Below, piece after piece: positions 16,712 through 25,389 of a stretch of DNA of 64,000 nt. This stretch comes from Planctomycetota bacterium (GTDB lineage Bacteria > Planctomycetota > Planctomycetia > Pirellulales > Lacipirellulaceae): NCBI GenBank assembly GCA_029781135.1, contig JAKOXH010000017.1, forward strand, positions 124,001 through 188,000, in the 5' to 3' direction. Numbering within the stretch: the stretch's first letter is position 1; every line of letters begins with the position of its first letter. A program made the position numbers and the translations under genes. The notes under the pieces are model-generated. The model was not told the origin of the DNA. It made no database searches and was given only the letters and a program-made list of their open reading frames with translations.

Positions 16712-18976
16712 ATGGCGCGACGCTTGCAATGCACCCGGCGCGGCGGCCGACGCAACCTGTGGAGTTGCGCTGCCGCCGTGCTGTTTATGACGGCAGTCCA
16801 ACGCCTTGCGATCGCCTTGCCGCCGAATGTTTATAGCCAGCACGTCTTCTTCGATAACGGCGCGGCGGCTGATTTTTATTATCACAGCAGTGCCAGCTGC
16901 ATTGCACCCAGTGCGCTCCAGATCAGCGCCGGCAAGGTTCCCTTAGAGAAAGACCGGTTCCACAGCCCGCCGAATTGCCTAAGACTCAAATGGAAGTCGG
17001 CCCCGGGGGGCGACTGGCATGTGTCGCTCAAGTCGCCGGCGGCGTTCCTGCGTCCGCTGCCGCTCCAAGGCGATACGGTCTCGCTGTGGTGCTATTCGGT
17101 CGAGGGGCTGAATGCGGAAGAAGCGCCGCGGATCTCATTACAAGAATCTCGCCACGGTTCGCCGACCATTTCACTGCTGGCCAATCGCGAACCTTTGCCG
17201 CCGGGCAAGTGGACGGAGGTGCGCTTGCCGCTGGCGACTTTCCACGTCCTCTTTCAGGGAACGGAAGACGAGCGTTTCAACCTGGGTCGTTTGCGCGAAG
17301 TGACGCTGGTGCAAAACCTGGAAGACGATCGCGACCACACTCTATTCATTGATGACGTGAGTGTCGTTGATGGCGGGGCGAATGTGTCGCAACCCCTGGC
17401 GGCGCCGACCCAGCTTGTGGCCGAAGGTTGTGATCGTCACGTGGATTTGTCGTGGTCGCCTGTTCAAAATCCGGCAGTTTTGGCTTACCGGATTTATCGC
17501 TCCGACGATGGCCAGACGTTTCGGTCGATCGCGACGCGCCCCGCTTGGTCGTGCCGCTACGAAGACTTCCTGGTCGGCCCGGGGGTAACGGCGCATTACA
17601 AAGTCGGCGCTGTCGACGTAAATCAACACGAGTCGCCGCTTTCCCAGCCAGTTGCCGCGACGACGCATCGACTCAGCGATGATGAATTGCTCGACATGGT
17701 CGAGCGTGGCTGTTTTCGTTACTACTGGGAAGTCGCGAATCCCGACTGTGGGATGGCCATCGAGGTGCTGCCGGGGGATGAAAACCTGGTGGCGATGGGG
17801 GCTTCCGGGTTCGGCATCATGGCCCAGCTGGTCGCCACGGAGCGCAAGTTCATCACCCGCGATGAGAGTGTGGCTCGCCTGTTGAAGATCCTACGATTTT
17901 TGGCCAAGGCGGATCGATTTCACGGCGTGTGGCCCCACTTTTTGGCTGGTCGCACAGGCCACGTCAATCCCTACTTTGGCAAATACGATGATGGCGGCGA
18001 TTTAGTGGAAACCGCGTTCATGATGCAAGGCCTGCTGGCTGCCCGCCAGTATTTCGACCGCGAGACCGCCGCCGAAAGGGAGATTCGAGATACGATTACC
18101 TCGCTGTGGCGCGAGGTGGAATGGGATTGGTACCGCAAGTCGCCCGATAGTGATTTTCTGTATTGGCACTGGTCGCCCGATCATGCCTGGCACATCAGCC
18201 ATCCACTCATCGGTTGGAATGAAACCATGATCGTATATCTGCTGGCGATTGCGTCGCCGACGCACGCGGTACCGGCCAGCATGTATTATTCGGGCTGGGC
18301 TGGGCAATCGCCGCAGGCGGTGGAATATCGCCGCGGCTGGAGTCGCACGACGGCCGGCGATCACTTTGCCAACGGCAACACGTACTACGGGATCAAGCTG
18401 GATGTGGGCAGTGGCACCGGCGCCGAGCTGTTCTTCACGCAGTTTTCGTTCCTGGGATTCGATCCTCGCAACAAACGCGACCGCTTCACCAATTACTTCT
18501 TGAATAATCGCCACATTGCGCTCATCGATCGCGCGTATTGCATCGAGAACCCACGCAAGTATGCGGGTTACGGGGCCGCTTGTTGGGGACTTTCCGCGGG
18601 CGTCCATTCCGGTGGCGGGCGGCCATTGCCGCGCGACGACAACGGCACGATCTGTACCTCGGCAGCACTAGGCGTTTTCCCTTATACGCCGGCTGAATCG
18701 ATGGCGGCGCTAAAGCACTTCTATCGCGATTTAGGCCCGCACATTTGGGGTGCGTATGGATTTCACGACGGGTTCAACGCCTCGGAACAGTGGTACGACG
18801 AGGTCTACATGGGTCTCAATCAAGCACAAATCGTTGTGGGAATTGAGAATTACCGCTCGGGCCTCGTTTGGAGCAATTTCATGAAGAATCCGGAAATTGG
18901 GCCGATGCTAAAATCCATTGGATTCACGGCAGATACCTCGGACAAAGACAACAAAATATCGCCCACATCGCAATGA
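16712..18976 (+). CDS. Secreted GH144-type endo-beta-1,2-glucanase-like protein
   Basis: A 754-residue exported enzyme with a PF10091 glycoamylase/GH144 catalytic domain at the C-terminus. Layout: signal peptide (residues 1-40), beta-sandwich (about 45-225), fibronectin-III-like linker (about 232-320, HVDLSWSPVQNPAVLAYRIY), catalytic barrel (about 325-740). Conserved blocks include ADRFHGVWPHFLAGRTGH (about 400), YFGKYDDGGDLVETAF (about 421) and HPLIGWNETMIVYLLAIASP (about 495). GH144 founding members are endo-beta-1,2-glucanases, so this is the likely enzyme making sophoro-oligosaccharides outside the cell for the ABC importer. It starts four bases after the PEP-CTERM gene and shares the operator at 15148. 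Confidence 0.87.
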   Translation: MARRLQCTRRGGRRNLWSCAAAVLFMTAVQRLAIALPPNVYSQHVFFDNGAAADFYYHSSASCIAPSALQISAGKVPLEKDRFHSPPNCLRLKWKSAPGGDWHVSLKSPAAFLRPLPLQGDTVSLWCYSVEGLNAEEAPRISLQESRHGSPTISLLANREPLPPGKWTEVRLPLATFHVLFQGTEDERFNLGRLREVTLVQNLEDDRDHTLFIDDVSVVDGGANVSQPLAAPTQLVAEGCDRHVDLSWSPVQNPAVLAYRIYRSDDGQTFRSIATRPAWSCRYEDFLVGPGVTAHYKVGAVDVNQHESPLSQPVAATTHRLSDDELLDMVERGCFRYYWEVANPDCGMAIEVLPGDENLVAMGASGFGIMAQLVATERKFITRDESVARLLKILRFLAKADRFHGVWPHFLAGRTGHVNPYFGKYDDGGDLVETAFMMQGLLAARQYFDRETAAEREIRDTITSLWREVEWDWYRKSPDSDFLYWHWSPDHAWHISHPLIGWNETMIVYLLAIASPTHAVPASMYYSGWAGQSPQAVEYRRGWSRTTAGDHFANGNTYYGIKLDVGSGTGAELFFTQFSFLGFDPRNKRDRFTNYFLNNRHIALIDRAYCIENPRKYAGYGAACWGLSAGVHSGGGRPLPRDDNGTICTSAALGVFPYTPAESMAALKHFYRDLGPHIWGAYGFHDGFNASEQWYDEVYMGLNQAQIVVGIENYRSGLVWSNFMKNPEIGPMLKSIGFTADTSDKDNKISPTSQ

Positions 18977-19381
18977 AGAAGCGGCTGGATAAGACCCTTC
19001 ACCCGAAGTGAAACACCTATAGTTAAAGCGATTTAACAAGACGTTTGGGAGGCTACCTGAAGATCGCTGGCGGGTAGATATAGAAAATAGGATTTTTGGC
19101 AAAAGTTTATTGACAGATGGTTCAGTCACAGTTAATCTGAATACTGACGTGAAAGCGCTTTCACATGCCTTCTGTTGATCGCGCATTCGTTGAGAGTGGG
19201 CAAGGTTGCGTTTCGAGCCAATAATGGATGAATCAACTCAATCCTGATGGAGGTAATGCATCAAACAACTTTGATTCGATCAGCAGAGAATTTAGGTGAC
19301 TATTTGTAGGTTCGGACCTGCGGCTTGGCCGCCGTCCTTGGTACTGTGACTTTTGAGTTTTAAACCAGCGGAGATGAACTA
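18977..19381. other. Intergenic leader before the PEP-CTERM gene
   Basis: This 405-base spacer holds the promoter and operator at 19110-19163 and then about 220 bases with no gene. The long untranslated leader has no riboswitch I can recognise. Confidence 0.6.
19110..19163 (+). promoter_or_regulatory. LacI-type operator, perfect palindrome, with TTGACA promoter
   Basis: TGAAAGCGCTTTCA at 19150-19163 is the perfect palindrome. TTGACA (19110-19115) and TAATCT (19133-19138) with a 17-base spacer could form the promoter, which would put the operator just downstream of the start of transcription. The -10 match is weak. Confidence 0.62.
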
Positions 19382-20155
19382 ATGAAGCGAATTCTGTTCT
19401 TGGTAGCCGTCCTGGGCTTCGTGGCCTACGGCGCGAGCACGGCACAAGCCGTCAATTTACTTGCCAATGGGAATCTTGATACATGCTACGCTCAGGAAAT
19501 TGTTCCAGGCTTCTTCTTGCCGAAGCCGGCGGTTTGGCAAAATATCGGCACGCGGAGCATTACGGGCGCCTACGAGGATGAAATGTCCTCGGAAACTTGG
19601 GCAGGCCCAGCTCCGACACCAGTCACGACGGGAAACCTGTCGAATCCTCCCTTTCCGGAAGGCTGTGGGGATGTTACCAAAGACGGTGACTGCGGCGTAT
19701 TCTTCAAGCCGTTCTCGGGCAATGCGACCGATGGCTTAGCCACGGGCCACCTGCAACAAGCGGTTCCCGGTACGGCGGGCGTGACCTACGTGTTGACCGG
19801 TTGGGCCGGTGCGGAAGCAAACGCAATGATGCAAGATGCGGTGTTTGCGATCGATTATCTCAATAGCGGTGGCGGCACCATCAGCAGTACGACGTTGAGC
19901 CTGCTGCCGACGCTGTTCGTCGCCAACGGCCAGCCCTTTAATTACAAGCAGTACACCGTGACGGGTGTCGCACCGGCCGGCACCGTGTCGGTCCAGGCGC
20001 GGGCCTCGATGATTGGCGCCCAGAGCAATCCGCTCGGCGGCGGCCAGGCGTTCGTCGTCGATGATTTCACGTTGGAAGCCGTTCCGGAACCGGCCACGGT
20101 TGCGCTCGGCTTGCTGGGCGTGTGCAGCCTGATCGGCCTGCGCCGTCGTGGCTAA
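19382..20155 (+). CDS. Secreted PEP-CTERM protein, single beta-sandwich module
   Basis: A 257-residue exported protein. It has a signal peptide (ILFLVAVLGFVAYGASTAQA), one beta-sandwich module (LLANGNLDTC through VQARAS) that resembles the modules of the protein at 15232, and a PEP-CTERM tail (VPEPATVALGLLG then LRRRG). GGAG eight bases before the ATG supports the start. It has its own operator (19150) and is followed by a terminator, so it is a single-gene member of the LacI regulon. It is probably a glucan-binding surface protein; no enzyme motif is seen. Confidence 0.84.
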   Translation: MKRILFLVAVLGFVAYGASTAQAVNLLANGNLDTCYAQEIVPGFFLPKPAVWQNIGTRSITGAYEDEMSSETWAGPAPTPVTTGNLSNPPFPEGCGDVTKDGDCGVFFKPFSGNATDGLATGHLQQAVPGTAGVTYVLTGWAGAEANAMMQDAVFAIDYLNSGGGTISSTTLSLLPTLFVANGQPFNYKQYTVTGVAPAGTVSVQARASMIGAQSNPLGGGQAFVVDDFTLEAVPEPATVALGLLGVCSLIGLRRRG

Positions 20156-20215
20156 TAATGTGATTGTGATTGCGGCTACTTCGCGGTAGTTGCAGTTGGA
20201 TTGATGAAAAATGTG

Positions 20216-20252
20216 GGGGACGCTCGGCGAGTGCTGAGCGTCCCCTTGTTAT
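20216..20252 (+). terminator. Rho-independent terminator
   Basis: A 13-base stem GGGGACGCTCGGC (20216-20228) and GCTGAGCGTCCCC (20233-20245), with one G-U pair and a GAGT loop, is followed by the T-rich TTGTTATTT. It closes the gene at 19382. Confidence 0.85.
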
Positions 20253-20281
20253 TTACCGTCAAGGCGTGAAGGCGTGTCAAT

Positions 20282-21727
20282 ATGGATCGGCGGTCTGGGC
20301 AGAGGGTCGTTTGGCGAATTGCGATTGTTGCTCTAGTGGTGTTGGCCATTGCCGAAAGGTCGAGTGCGGAAGCCGGGCTGCCGATTACGGCCTCCAGTGA
20401 ATCGGTGGCGCAATGGGGTTACAAATTCACTCCGGCCGATCAGGAACTGCTGAACGCGATTGAAAAGGGCTGTTTCCAGTACTTTTGGCAGGAAATTGGC
20501 CAGCCGGCGATGTTGGCCAAGGATAAGACGAGCGACGTCGTGTGCAGCACGGCGGCGGTTGGTTTTCAGCTCTCGTCGTTGCCGATCGGGGTCGAACGGG
20601 GATGGGTGACGCGCGAGGCGGCCGAAGAGCGGACGAAGACGATTCTTAAGTCGCTCATGGAGCGGACGGATAACAAGAAATACGGCATTTATCTGCACTT
20701 CATCGATAGCGCCACCGGGGGCATTCCGGATTATTCGAAGACCAAATACCATTACGAGCTCACGGCCAGTACGGTTGATCACGCCTTACTGCAAGCGGGG
20801 GCCATGACCGCCGCTTCGTACTTCGGTGGCGAAGTTGCCAAAATGGTGGAAGAGCTCGCCGCCACCGCCAATTGGAAGGCGATGTACGATGACAAGTCAG
20901 GCTACCTTTCGATGGGCTGGCACGCCTCGACCGACGATGGCCCAAAAGGGCCGGGAGGAATTCTTCCGAGCCGTTGGGAATGGTGCAGCGATGAGGAACG
21001 GATCATCTACTTCTTGGCGGCCGGCGCGCCGGATAAGGAGAAGGCAATTGATCCGGCGGCGTACTATCATTTGAAGCGCGTGGTGAAGCAGCATCAAGAG
21101 ATGTTGCCGTACGTCGTGTCGTGGAATGGTTCACTGTTCACCTACTTCTTTTCGCACTGCTGGATCGATTATCGTCATTTGGCGGCCGATGATCCGGCGG
21201 CGTTTGGCCAGCCGGGGCCGGCGGTCGATTGGTTTGAGAATTCGCGGCGGGCGACGCTCACGCATCGCCAGCGGTGCATCGAGATGGCGAGCAAGTTCCC
21301 GACGCTCGGCGAAAACCGGTGGGGCTACTCGCCATGCACGTATAAAGAGCATTACTACGTCGCGGAAGTTCAGCCCAACGTCATGAACCGTGACGATTGG
21401 ATGCACGGGGTGATCGCGCCGTACGCGGCCGGATCGGCCATCATGTTTGCGCCCGTGGAAAGTTTGGCGGCGCTCCGCGAATTCAAGTCGCTGCGGGATC
21501 CGGAAGGCAAGCCGATCACCTGGCGCGATCCGGAAAAAGGCGGCTATGCGTTTAGCGATTCATTCACGCTCGACCCGCCATATGGGCATGATGAGAATCT
21601 TGGCATTGATGCCGGGCCGATGCTACTCGCCATCGAAAATGCGCGCACCGGCCTCGTTTGGAAATTGTTCATGCAACACGACGTCGCCAAGCGCGCGGTG
21701 GAGCGATTGAAGTTGCGGGCGAGATAG
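20282..21727 (+). CDS. Secreted glycoamylase-domain (PF10091/GH144-like) protein
   Basis: A 481-residue exported protein with a PF10091-type barrel and little else. An N-terminal signal (RIAIVALVVLAIAERSSA) is followed by DQELLNAIEKGCFQYFWQE (about residues 50-68), STAAVGFQLSSLPIGVERGW (about 83-102) and SDEERIIYFLAAGAP (about 234-248), the last aligning with the NETMIVYLLAIASP block of the GH144 protein at 16712. It is more divergent from canonical GH144 than its neighbour and could have another beta-glucan specificity. It lies just after the terminator at 20216, with only 36 bases for a promoter, so read-through transcription is likely. Confidence 0.82.
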   Translation: MDRRSGQRVVWRIAIVALVVLAIAERSSAEAGLPITASSESVAQWGYKFTPADQELLNAIEKGCFQYFWQEIGQPAMLAKDKTSDVVCSTAAVGFQLSSLPIGVERGWVTREAAEERTKTILKSLMERTDNKKYGIYLHFIDSATGGIPDYSKTKYHYELTASTVDHALLQAGAMTAASYFGGEVAKMVEELAATANWKAMYDDKSGYLSMGWHASTDDGPKGPGGILPSRWEWCSDEERIIYFLAAGAPDKEKAIDPAAYYHLKRVVKQHQEMLPYVVSWNGSLFTYFFSHCWIDYRHLAADDPAAFGQPGPAVDWFENSRRATLTHRQRCIEMASKFPTLGENRWGYSPCTYKEHYYVAEVQPNVMNRDDWMHGVIAPYAAGSAIMFAPVESLAALREFKSLRDPEGKPITWRDPEKGGYAFSDSFTLDPPYGHDENLGIDAGPMLLAIENARTGLVWKLFMQHDVAKRAVERLKLRAR

Positions 21728-22157
21728 GCCGAGTCTTTAGGTCGGCATTTATTGAGTTGAGATTGATGTAACAGTTTAGCCAAGTGATGTTGAGGTGGTC
21801 TTCCTGAGCGAGGGCCGTTCACGGATCTTCGCCGCCCTAGCGGTAGTAGGCCCGCCGTTTACGGCGGGTACGGAAGTGATTAAACGGGCCGTGAGCCCCA
21901 TTCATGGGGCTTCTCGCCGCGATGGCTGAAGCCGCCCAGCGCGAAGCCCCGTGAACGAGACTATTGATTGCTAAAATTTCGCTCGACCCGCCGTGAATGG
22001 CGGGCCTGCTATAGGAAAAGGGCCGTGAACTTCCCTGCAATCGGCTAAATTGTTGCAGGTTAATAGCGTGACCCAGCGTGTGCCGCTGCGCGGCGACGCT
22101 GGGCCGTGGAGTGCAACGCCTATGGCGTAAGTCGTGAGAAAGTTCTTTCAGTCGTCC
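21728..22157. repeat. Repeat-rich intergenic region
   Basis: There is no gene in these 430 bases. It holds inverted pairs such as CCCGCCGTTTACGGCGGG (about 21852-21870), CCGTGAGCCCCATTCATGGG near 21890 answered by GCCCCGTGAACG near 21943, and CCCGCCGTGAATGGCGGGCC (about 21988-22008). Confidence 0.6.
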
Positions 22158-22979
22158 CTAGACGAAGAAATCGGAAATCGGCTGGTTACCAGGTTTTACG
22201 GCATATTGATCGAAGTTCTGGATGCCGGCGTGGTGGAGGATGTCTTCGTCGACGAAGAAGTTGCCCGTACACACGCGACTATCGGCGATGAGAATGAGGT
22301 ACGCTGCGTCGGCGACGATTTCGGGTTTGCGGGAGTGTTGAATTACGCTGTCGCCGCCGAGGAGGTTTTGCACGGCCGCGGTGGCGATCACAGTTTTTGG
22401 CCAGAGGGCGTTGACAGCCACGCCCTGTCCATGGAACTCTTCCGCCATGCCCAACACGCACAGGCTCATGCCGAATTTGGCCATCGTGTAGGCCAGGTGC
22501 GGAGCGAACCACCGCGGCTGCAGGTTGAGCGGTGGTGAAAGATTAAGGATGTGTGGATTCGCGGCCTGGAGCAAGTGCGGCAAGCAAAGTTGCGAGCAAA
22601 GAAATGTGCCGCGGACATTCACCTCTTGCATTAAGTCATAGCGCTTCAGCGGCGTATCGAGGGTGCCGGCGAGGTGGATCGCGCTGGCGTTGTTAACGAG
22701 AATATCGATGCCGCCGAACGTGGCGACCGCCTTTTCAACAGCTGCTTTGACTTGTTCGTCGGAGCGAATATCGCAGACGCACGCCAACCCCTTGCCGCCG
22801 GCTTGCTGGATTTCCTCGACCGCCGTGTGGATGGTGCCAGGCAAGCGTGAATCGGGCTGGTCGGTCTTGCCAATGACGACGATGTTGGCGCCGTCGCGAG
22901 CCGCGCGTTTGGCAATCGCCAGGCCGATGCCTCGACTCGAACCCGTGATGAACAATGTCTTTCCTTGCAATGTCGACAT
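22158..22979 (-). CDS. Short-chain dehydrogenase/reductase (HSDL2-like)
   Basis: A cytoplasmic NAD(P)-dependent SDR of 273 residues. The nucleotide-binding motif TGSSRGIG lies at 12-19, NNAS near 96-99, and the catalytic Ser148, Tyr164 and Lys168 (YTMAK) are present. The sequence most resembles the hydroxysteroid dehydrogenase-like 2 group, often linked to fatty-acid metabolism; its substrate is unknown. The start MSTLQGKT is preferred over an upstream in-frame ATG at 23018, because the earlier stretch runs through a repeat and an operator-like sequence. No metabolic partner is adjacent. Confidence 0.88.
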   Translation of the reverse strand: MSTLQGKTLFITGSSRGIGLAIAKRAARDGANIVVIGKTDQPDSRLPGTIHTAVEEIQQAGGKGLACVCDIRSDEQVKAAVEKAVATFGGIDILVNNASAIHLAGTLDTPLKRYDLMQEVNVRGTFLCSQLCLPHLLQAANPHILNLSPPLNLQPRWFAPHLAYTMAKFGMSLCVLGMAEEFHGQGVAVNALWPKTVIATAAVQNLLGGDSVIQHSRKPEIVADAAYLILIADSRVCTGNFFVDEDILHHAGIQNFDQYAVKPGNQPISDFFV

Positions 22980-23003
22980 GGGGATTTCTCGCAAGTGAGG
23001 ATC

Positions 23004-23017
23004 GCGAAGCGCTTGCA
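23004..23017 (-). promoter_or_regulatory. Weak operator-like half-palindrome before the SDR gene
   Basis: Read on the minus strand, TGCAAGCGCTTCGC shares the core AAGCGCTT with the locus operator but differs at four outer positions. It lies 25 bases before the SDR start. It may be chance or a low-affinity site. Confidence 0.25.
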
Positions 23018-23019
23018 CA

Positions 23020-23160
23020 TCGAATGACCGATGTCTCGTTTAACTCCGAGCCAACGGCGAGGCGAAACGTTATGTTCCGTCGCCGTTCGCTCCGGGTTAA
23101 ACGACTCGGGACAATTCAATCTCCCGCCAGTCATCAATGATGATCGCAACTTACATTACG
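23020..23160. repeat. Dispersed repeat, family B (copy 1)
   Basis: A roughly 140-base element. Inverted arms GTTTAACTCCGAGCC (from 23038) and GCTCCGGGTTAAAC (to 23102) enclose GTTCCGTCGCCG. Similarity to the copy at 51480-51620 continues beyond both arms. Confidence 0.75.
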
Positions 23161-23165
23161 AAAAA

Positions 23166-24284
23166 CTACTTCACCAAATGCCAGCCGGTGTCGTCGACGG
23201 TAATCGCCCGGTTCCCCTTGTAGCGGTTGTATACGTTGTGCATGGCGGGAATGTCGTCAAAAAAGCCGACGATATGGGCCGCGCTAAACGATTCGCCGGC
23301 TTTCACGCTCTGGCCGTGGATTTCCTCAATCATCACGATAATGCCACCGGGACGCTGGCTGCACCAGGCTTCGTAGACGACAGCCGGATCGAGGGTGAGG
23401 CCGGCGAGCCAAGGGCCGGCGGCGCCGGTTTCCTTGTTGCGCAAGTGGTATGCGCGGATGAAGTTCTGGGGTTCTTTATGCGTATCGCGGCGATAGCCAA
23501 ATTTCAGGTCCGGCGGAAAAGGACTAAAGAATTCACTGGCTGGAATGCGCAGGCCATTCGGGCCGCTTAAATAGCTGAGATACATCTCGCTGAACGTGTC
23601 GCCTTTTTCGTGGCGCACGCAGCCGGGGGTGTCGTTGCGGAGGAACATTTCCGGCGAGTCGTTCACGCTGTCGATTTTGTCCATGAGCACGAAGTAGCGT
23701 TTGCCCTGGGGAAACACGATGAGTTGCGTCCACTGCGAGCCGGGCTTGCGGCCGGGGGCGGCGTACTCGAATTTGTAGGTTGTTTTGACGGCGATAAAGT
23801 CGTTGGCTTTCGTAACGACCGGTTGAACGGGTTTCATTCGATGGCAAAGCTGGGGGCCTTCGACCATCCGTTTACGATGGCTGCTGCCGTGGGCCATGAG
23901 GGCGTATTCTCGGCGGGCAGGATCGGTTTCGTTTTCATACCACGTGTAGCGGCCGACGCCGTTGCCATCGGGAGCGATGACTTTGTCGCTCCAGGCGGCG
24001 TCGCTGCCGGCTTCCATCAGCCAGTCGACGACCATGAGGCCGTCGCCCACCTCGTGGAAGCCGGTCGCTTTATCGAGGAACGAGCCTTTTTCGATGCCGG
24101 TCATCCATTGCTTGGGCGATTTCTTGGGGATGACGGCTTCGAGTTGGTCGGTCGAGATCTTGATGGCGCGGTCGTTCTCGGTGACTTGTGCCCAATCGGC
24201 GGCGTTGGCCGGTTGACGAGTGGCAGCGATCAACAGCAGGCTGGGTACTGCGAAGAGGGTAAGTATTTTCAGGAAGGCGTGCAT
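23166..24284 (-). CDS. Secreted protein of unknown function
   Basis: A 372-residue exported protein that I cannot assign. It has a signal peptide (LTLFAVPSLLLIAATRQPANA), then an all-soluble body with many aromatic residues and no repeats; recognisable stretches are EAVIPKKSPKQWMTGIEKGS, YTWYENETDPARREYALM and WLAGLTLDPAVVYEAW. The ending (FFDDIPAMHNVYNRYKGNRA) is well-formed, so the protein is complete. The composition suggests a beta-rich fold, perhaps sugar-related, but no catalytic motif is obvious. It is followed at 140 bases by the SDR gene on the same strand and preceded by the secreted hydrolase gene. Confidence 0.7.
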   Translation of the reverse strand: MHAFLKILTLFAVPSLLLIAATRQPANAADWAQVTENDRAIKISTDQLEAVIPKKSPKQWMTGIEKGSFLDKATGFHEVGDGLMVVDWLMEAGSDAAWSDKVIAPDGNGVGRYTWYENETDPARREYALMAHGSSHRKRMVEGPQLCHRMKPVQPVVTKANDFIAVKTTYKFEYAAPGRKPGSQWTQLIVFPQGKRYFVLMDKIDSVNDSPEMFLRNDTPGCVRHEKGDTFSEMYLSYLSGPNGLRIPASEFFSPFPPDLKFGYRRDTHKEPQNFIRAYHLRNKETGAAGPWLAGLTLDPAVVYEAWCSQRPGGIIVMIEEIHGQSVKAGESFSAAHIVGFFDDIPAMHNVYNRYKGNRAITVDDTGWHLVK

Positions 24285-24354
24285 GTGAATTCCGGTGGTT
24301 TGTCGGAGCGGTTCGCGCTCCGCTAGCGCGTCGCGGCTAAACGGTGAGCGTGAT

Positions 24355-25317
24355 TTATTTCGGTGTTGAGGCGAGTTGTTTGTCGAACCAATCGGCCATG
24401 ATTTGAACTTCTTCGGGCATAGTGGGCCAGGGGTGGCCGCCGCCTTTCTTGACGATAAGTTCCGCCGGAACGCCGGCGTTTTTCAGGGCGGCGAGCATCC
24501 GCTCGGATTGTTGGAGCGGAACGAGCGGGTCGGCGTCGCCGTGGATGAGCAGAAATGGCGGGGCGTGCGACGTGACCAAGCGCGCCGGTGAAATTTGTTT
24601 CAGCTTTTCGGCAATGTCTTCCTTGGTTTCTTCATGGGCGCCGGTCGAGGGGACGAGTTTGCGGATCGTTTCGCCGATGCCCTGGTCGGCGCTGGTGGCG
24701 AGTGATTTGCCGCCGAAGTCGAGGAAATCGGTCGGTGGGAAGAAAACCGCGACCGCTTTCACGCGAGTGCTGGTTGGGGACGCCGGATCAGCGGTCGATT
24801 TTTGGTTGTCGCCGTCGGCAGTCACGGCAGCCAGGCAGGCGAGGTGGCCGCCGGCGGAGGCGCCCATCAGGCCGAGCCGGTTTGGATCGATTTTGTATTC
24901 GGTGGCGTGGGATTTTACCCAGCGGATGCCCTCGTTGATGTGAGCCAACATTTCCGGGGCGGTGAATTTGGTGATCGAACCCGGCCGCACGGCGAAGACC
25001 GTATAGCCTTTGCGGCAGAGGATGTCGAATACTTTGGCTCGCAGGTGGTCGCGGATTTTGCCGCGATCGGAGTGCCAGGCGCCACTGGCGACATCGACGA
25101 TGCCGAGGCCGTTGGCATCGCCCTTGGGAGTGAAGACGTCCATCAGCAAGCCGACGCCATCGGCTTCGGCGTAGACGATGTTTTCATGTTGGGTGTAGGT
25201 AGTTTCCTCCGCAGCGACCAGCGGGATAGCCAGCAACATGGTGAGACAAACGATGACGAGGAACCTTGCGAATCGCAATACCGTGCCGTCAGTGACGATG
25301 CCTTGGTGGGGCGCCAT
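24355..25317 (-). CDS. Secreted alpha/beta-hydrolase (esterase/lipase, BD-FAE-like)
   Basis: A 320-residue exported serine hydrolase. After a signal peptide (FLVIVCLTMLLAIPLVAA) comes the esterase core: GIVDVASGAWHSDRG, the nucleophile elbow GASAGGH, and the acid/His region IHGDADPLVP and GGGHPWPT. Carbohydrate or acyl esters are plausible substrates. The ATG at 25317 is chosen because the signal peptide follows it at a normal distance; an in-frame ATG at 25359 would add 14 polar residues. The gene ends 70 bases before the unknown secreted protein gene on the same strand. Confidence 0.87.
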   Translation of the reverse strand: MAPHQGIVTDGTVLRFARFLVIVCLTMLLAIPLVAAEETTYTQHENIVYAEADGVGLLMDVFTPKGDANGLGIVDVASGAWHSDRGKIRDHLRAKVFDILCRKGYTVFAVRPGSITKFTAPEMLAHINEGIRWVKSHATEYKIDPNRLGLMGASAGGHLACLAAVTADGDNQKSTADPASPTSTRVKAVAVFFPPTDFLDFGGKSLATSADQGIGETIRKLVPSTGAHEETKEDIAEKLKQISPARLVTSHAPPFLLIHGDADPLVPLQQSERMLAALKNAGVPAELIVKKGGGHPWPTMPEEVQIMADWFDKQLASTPK

Positions 25318-25389
25318 GGGTTGCAGAGTCCTTTTCTGTAAGTGTGTCTTGGAAAGCAACTGGTTGCAGTTGTAACAGCCGAAGGTAAT

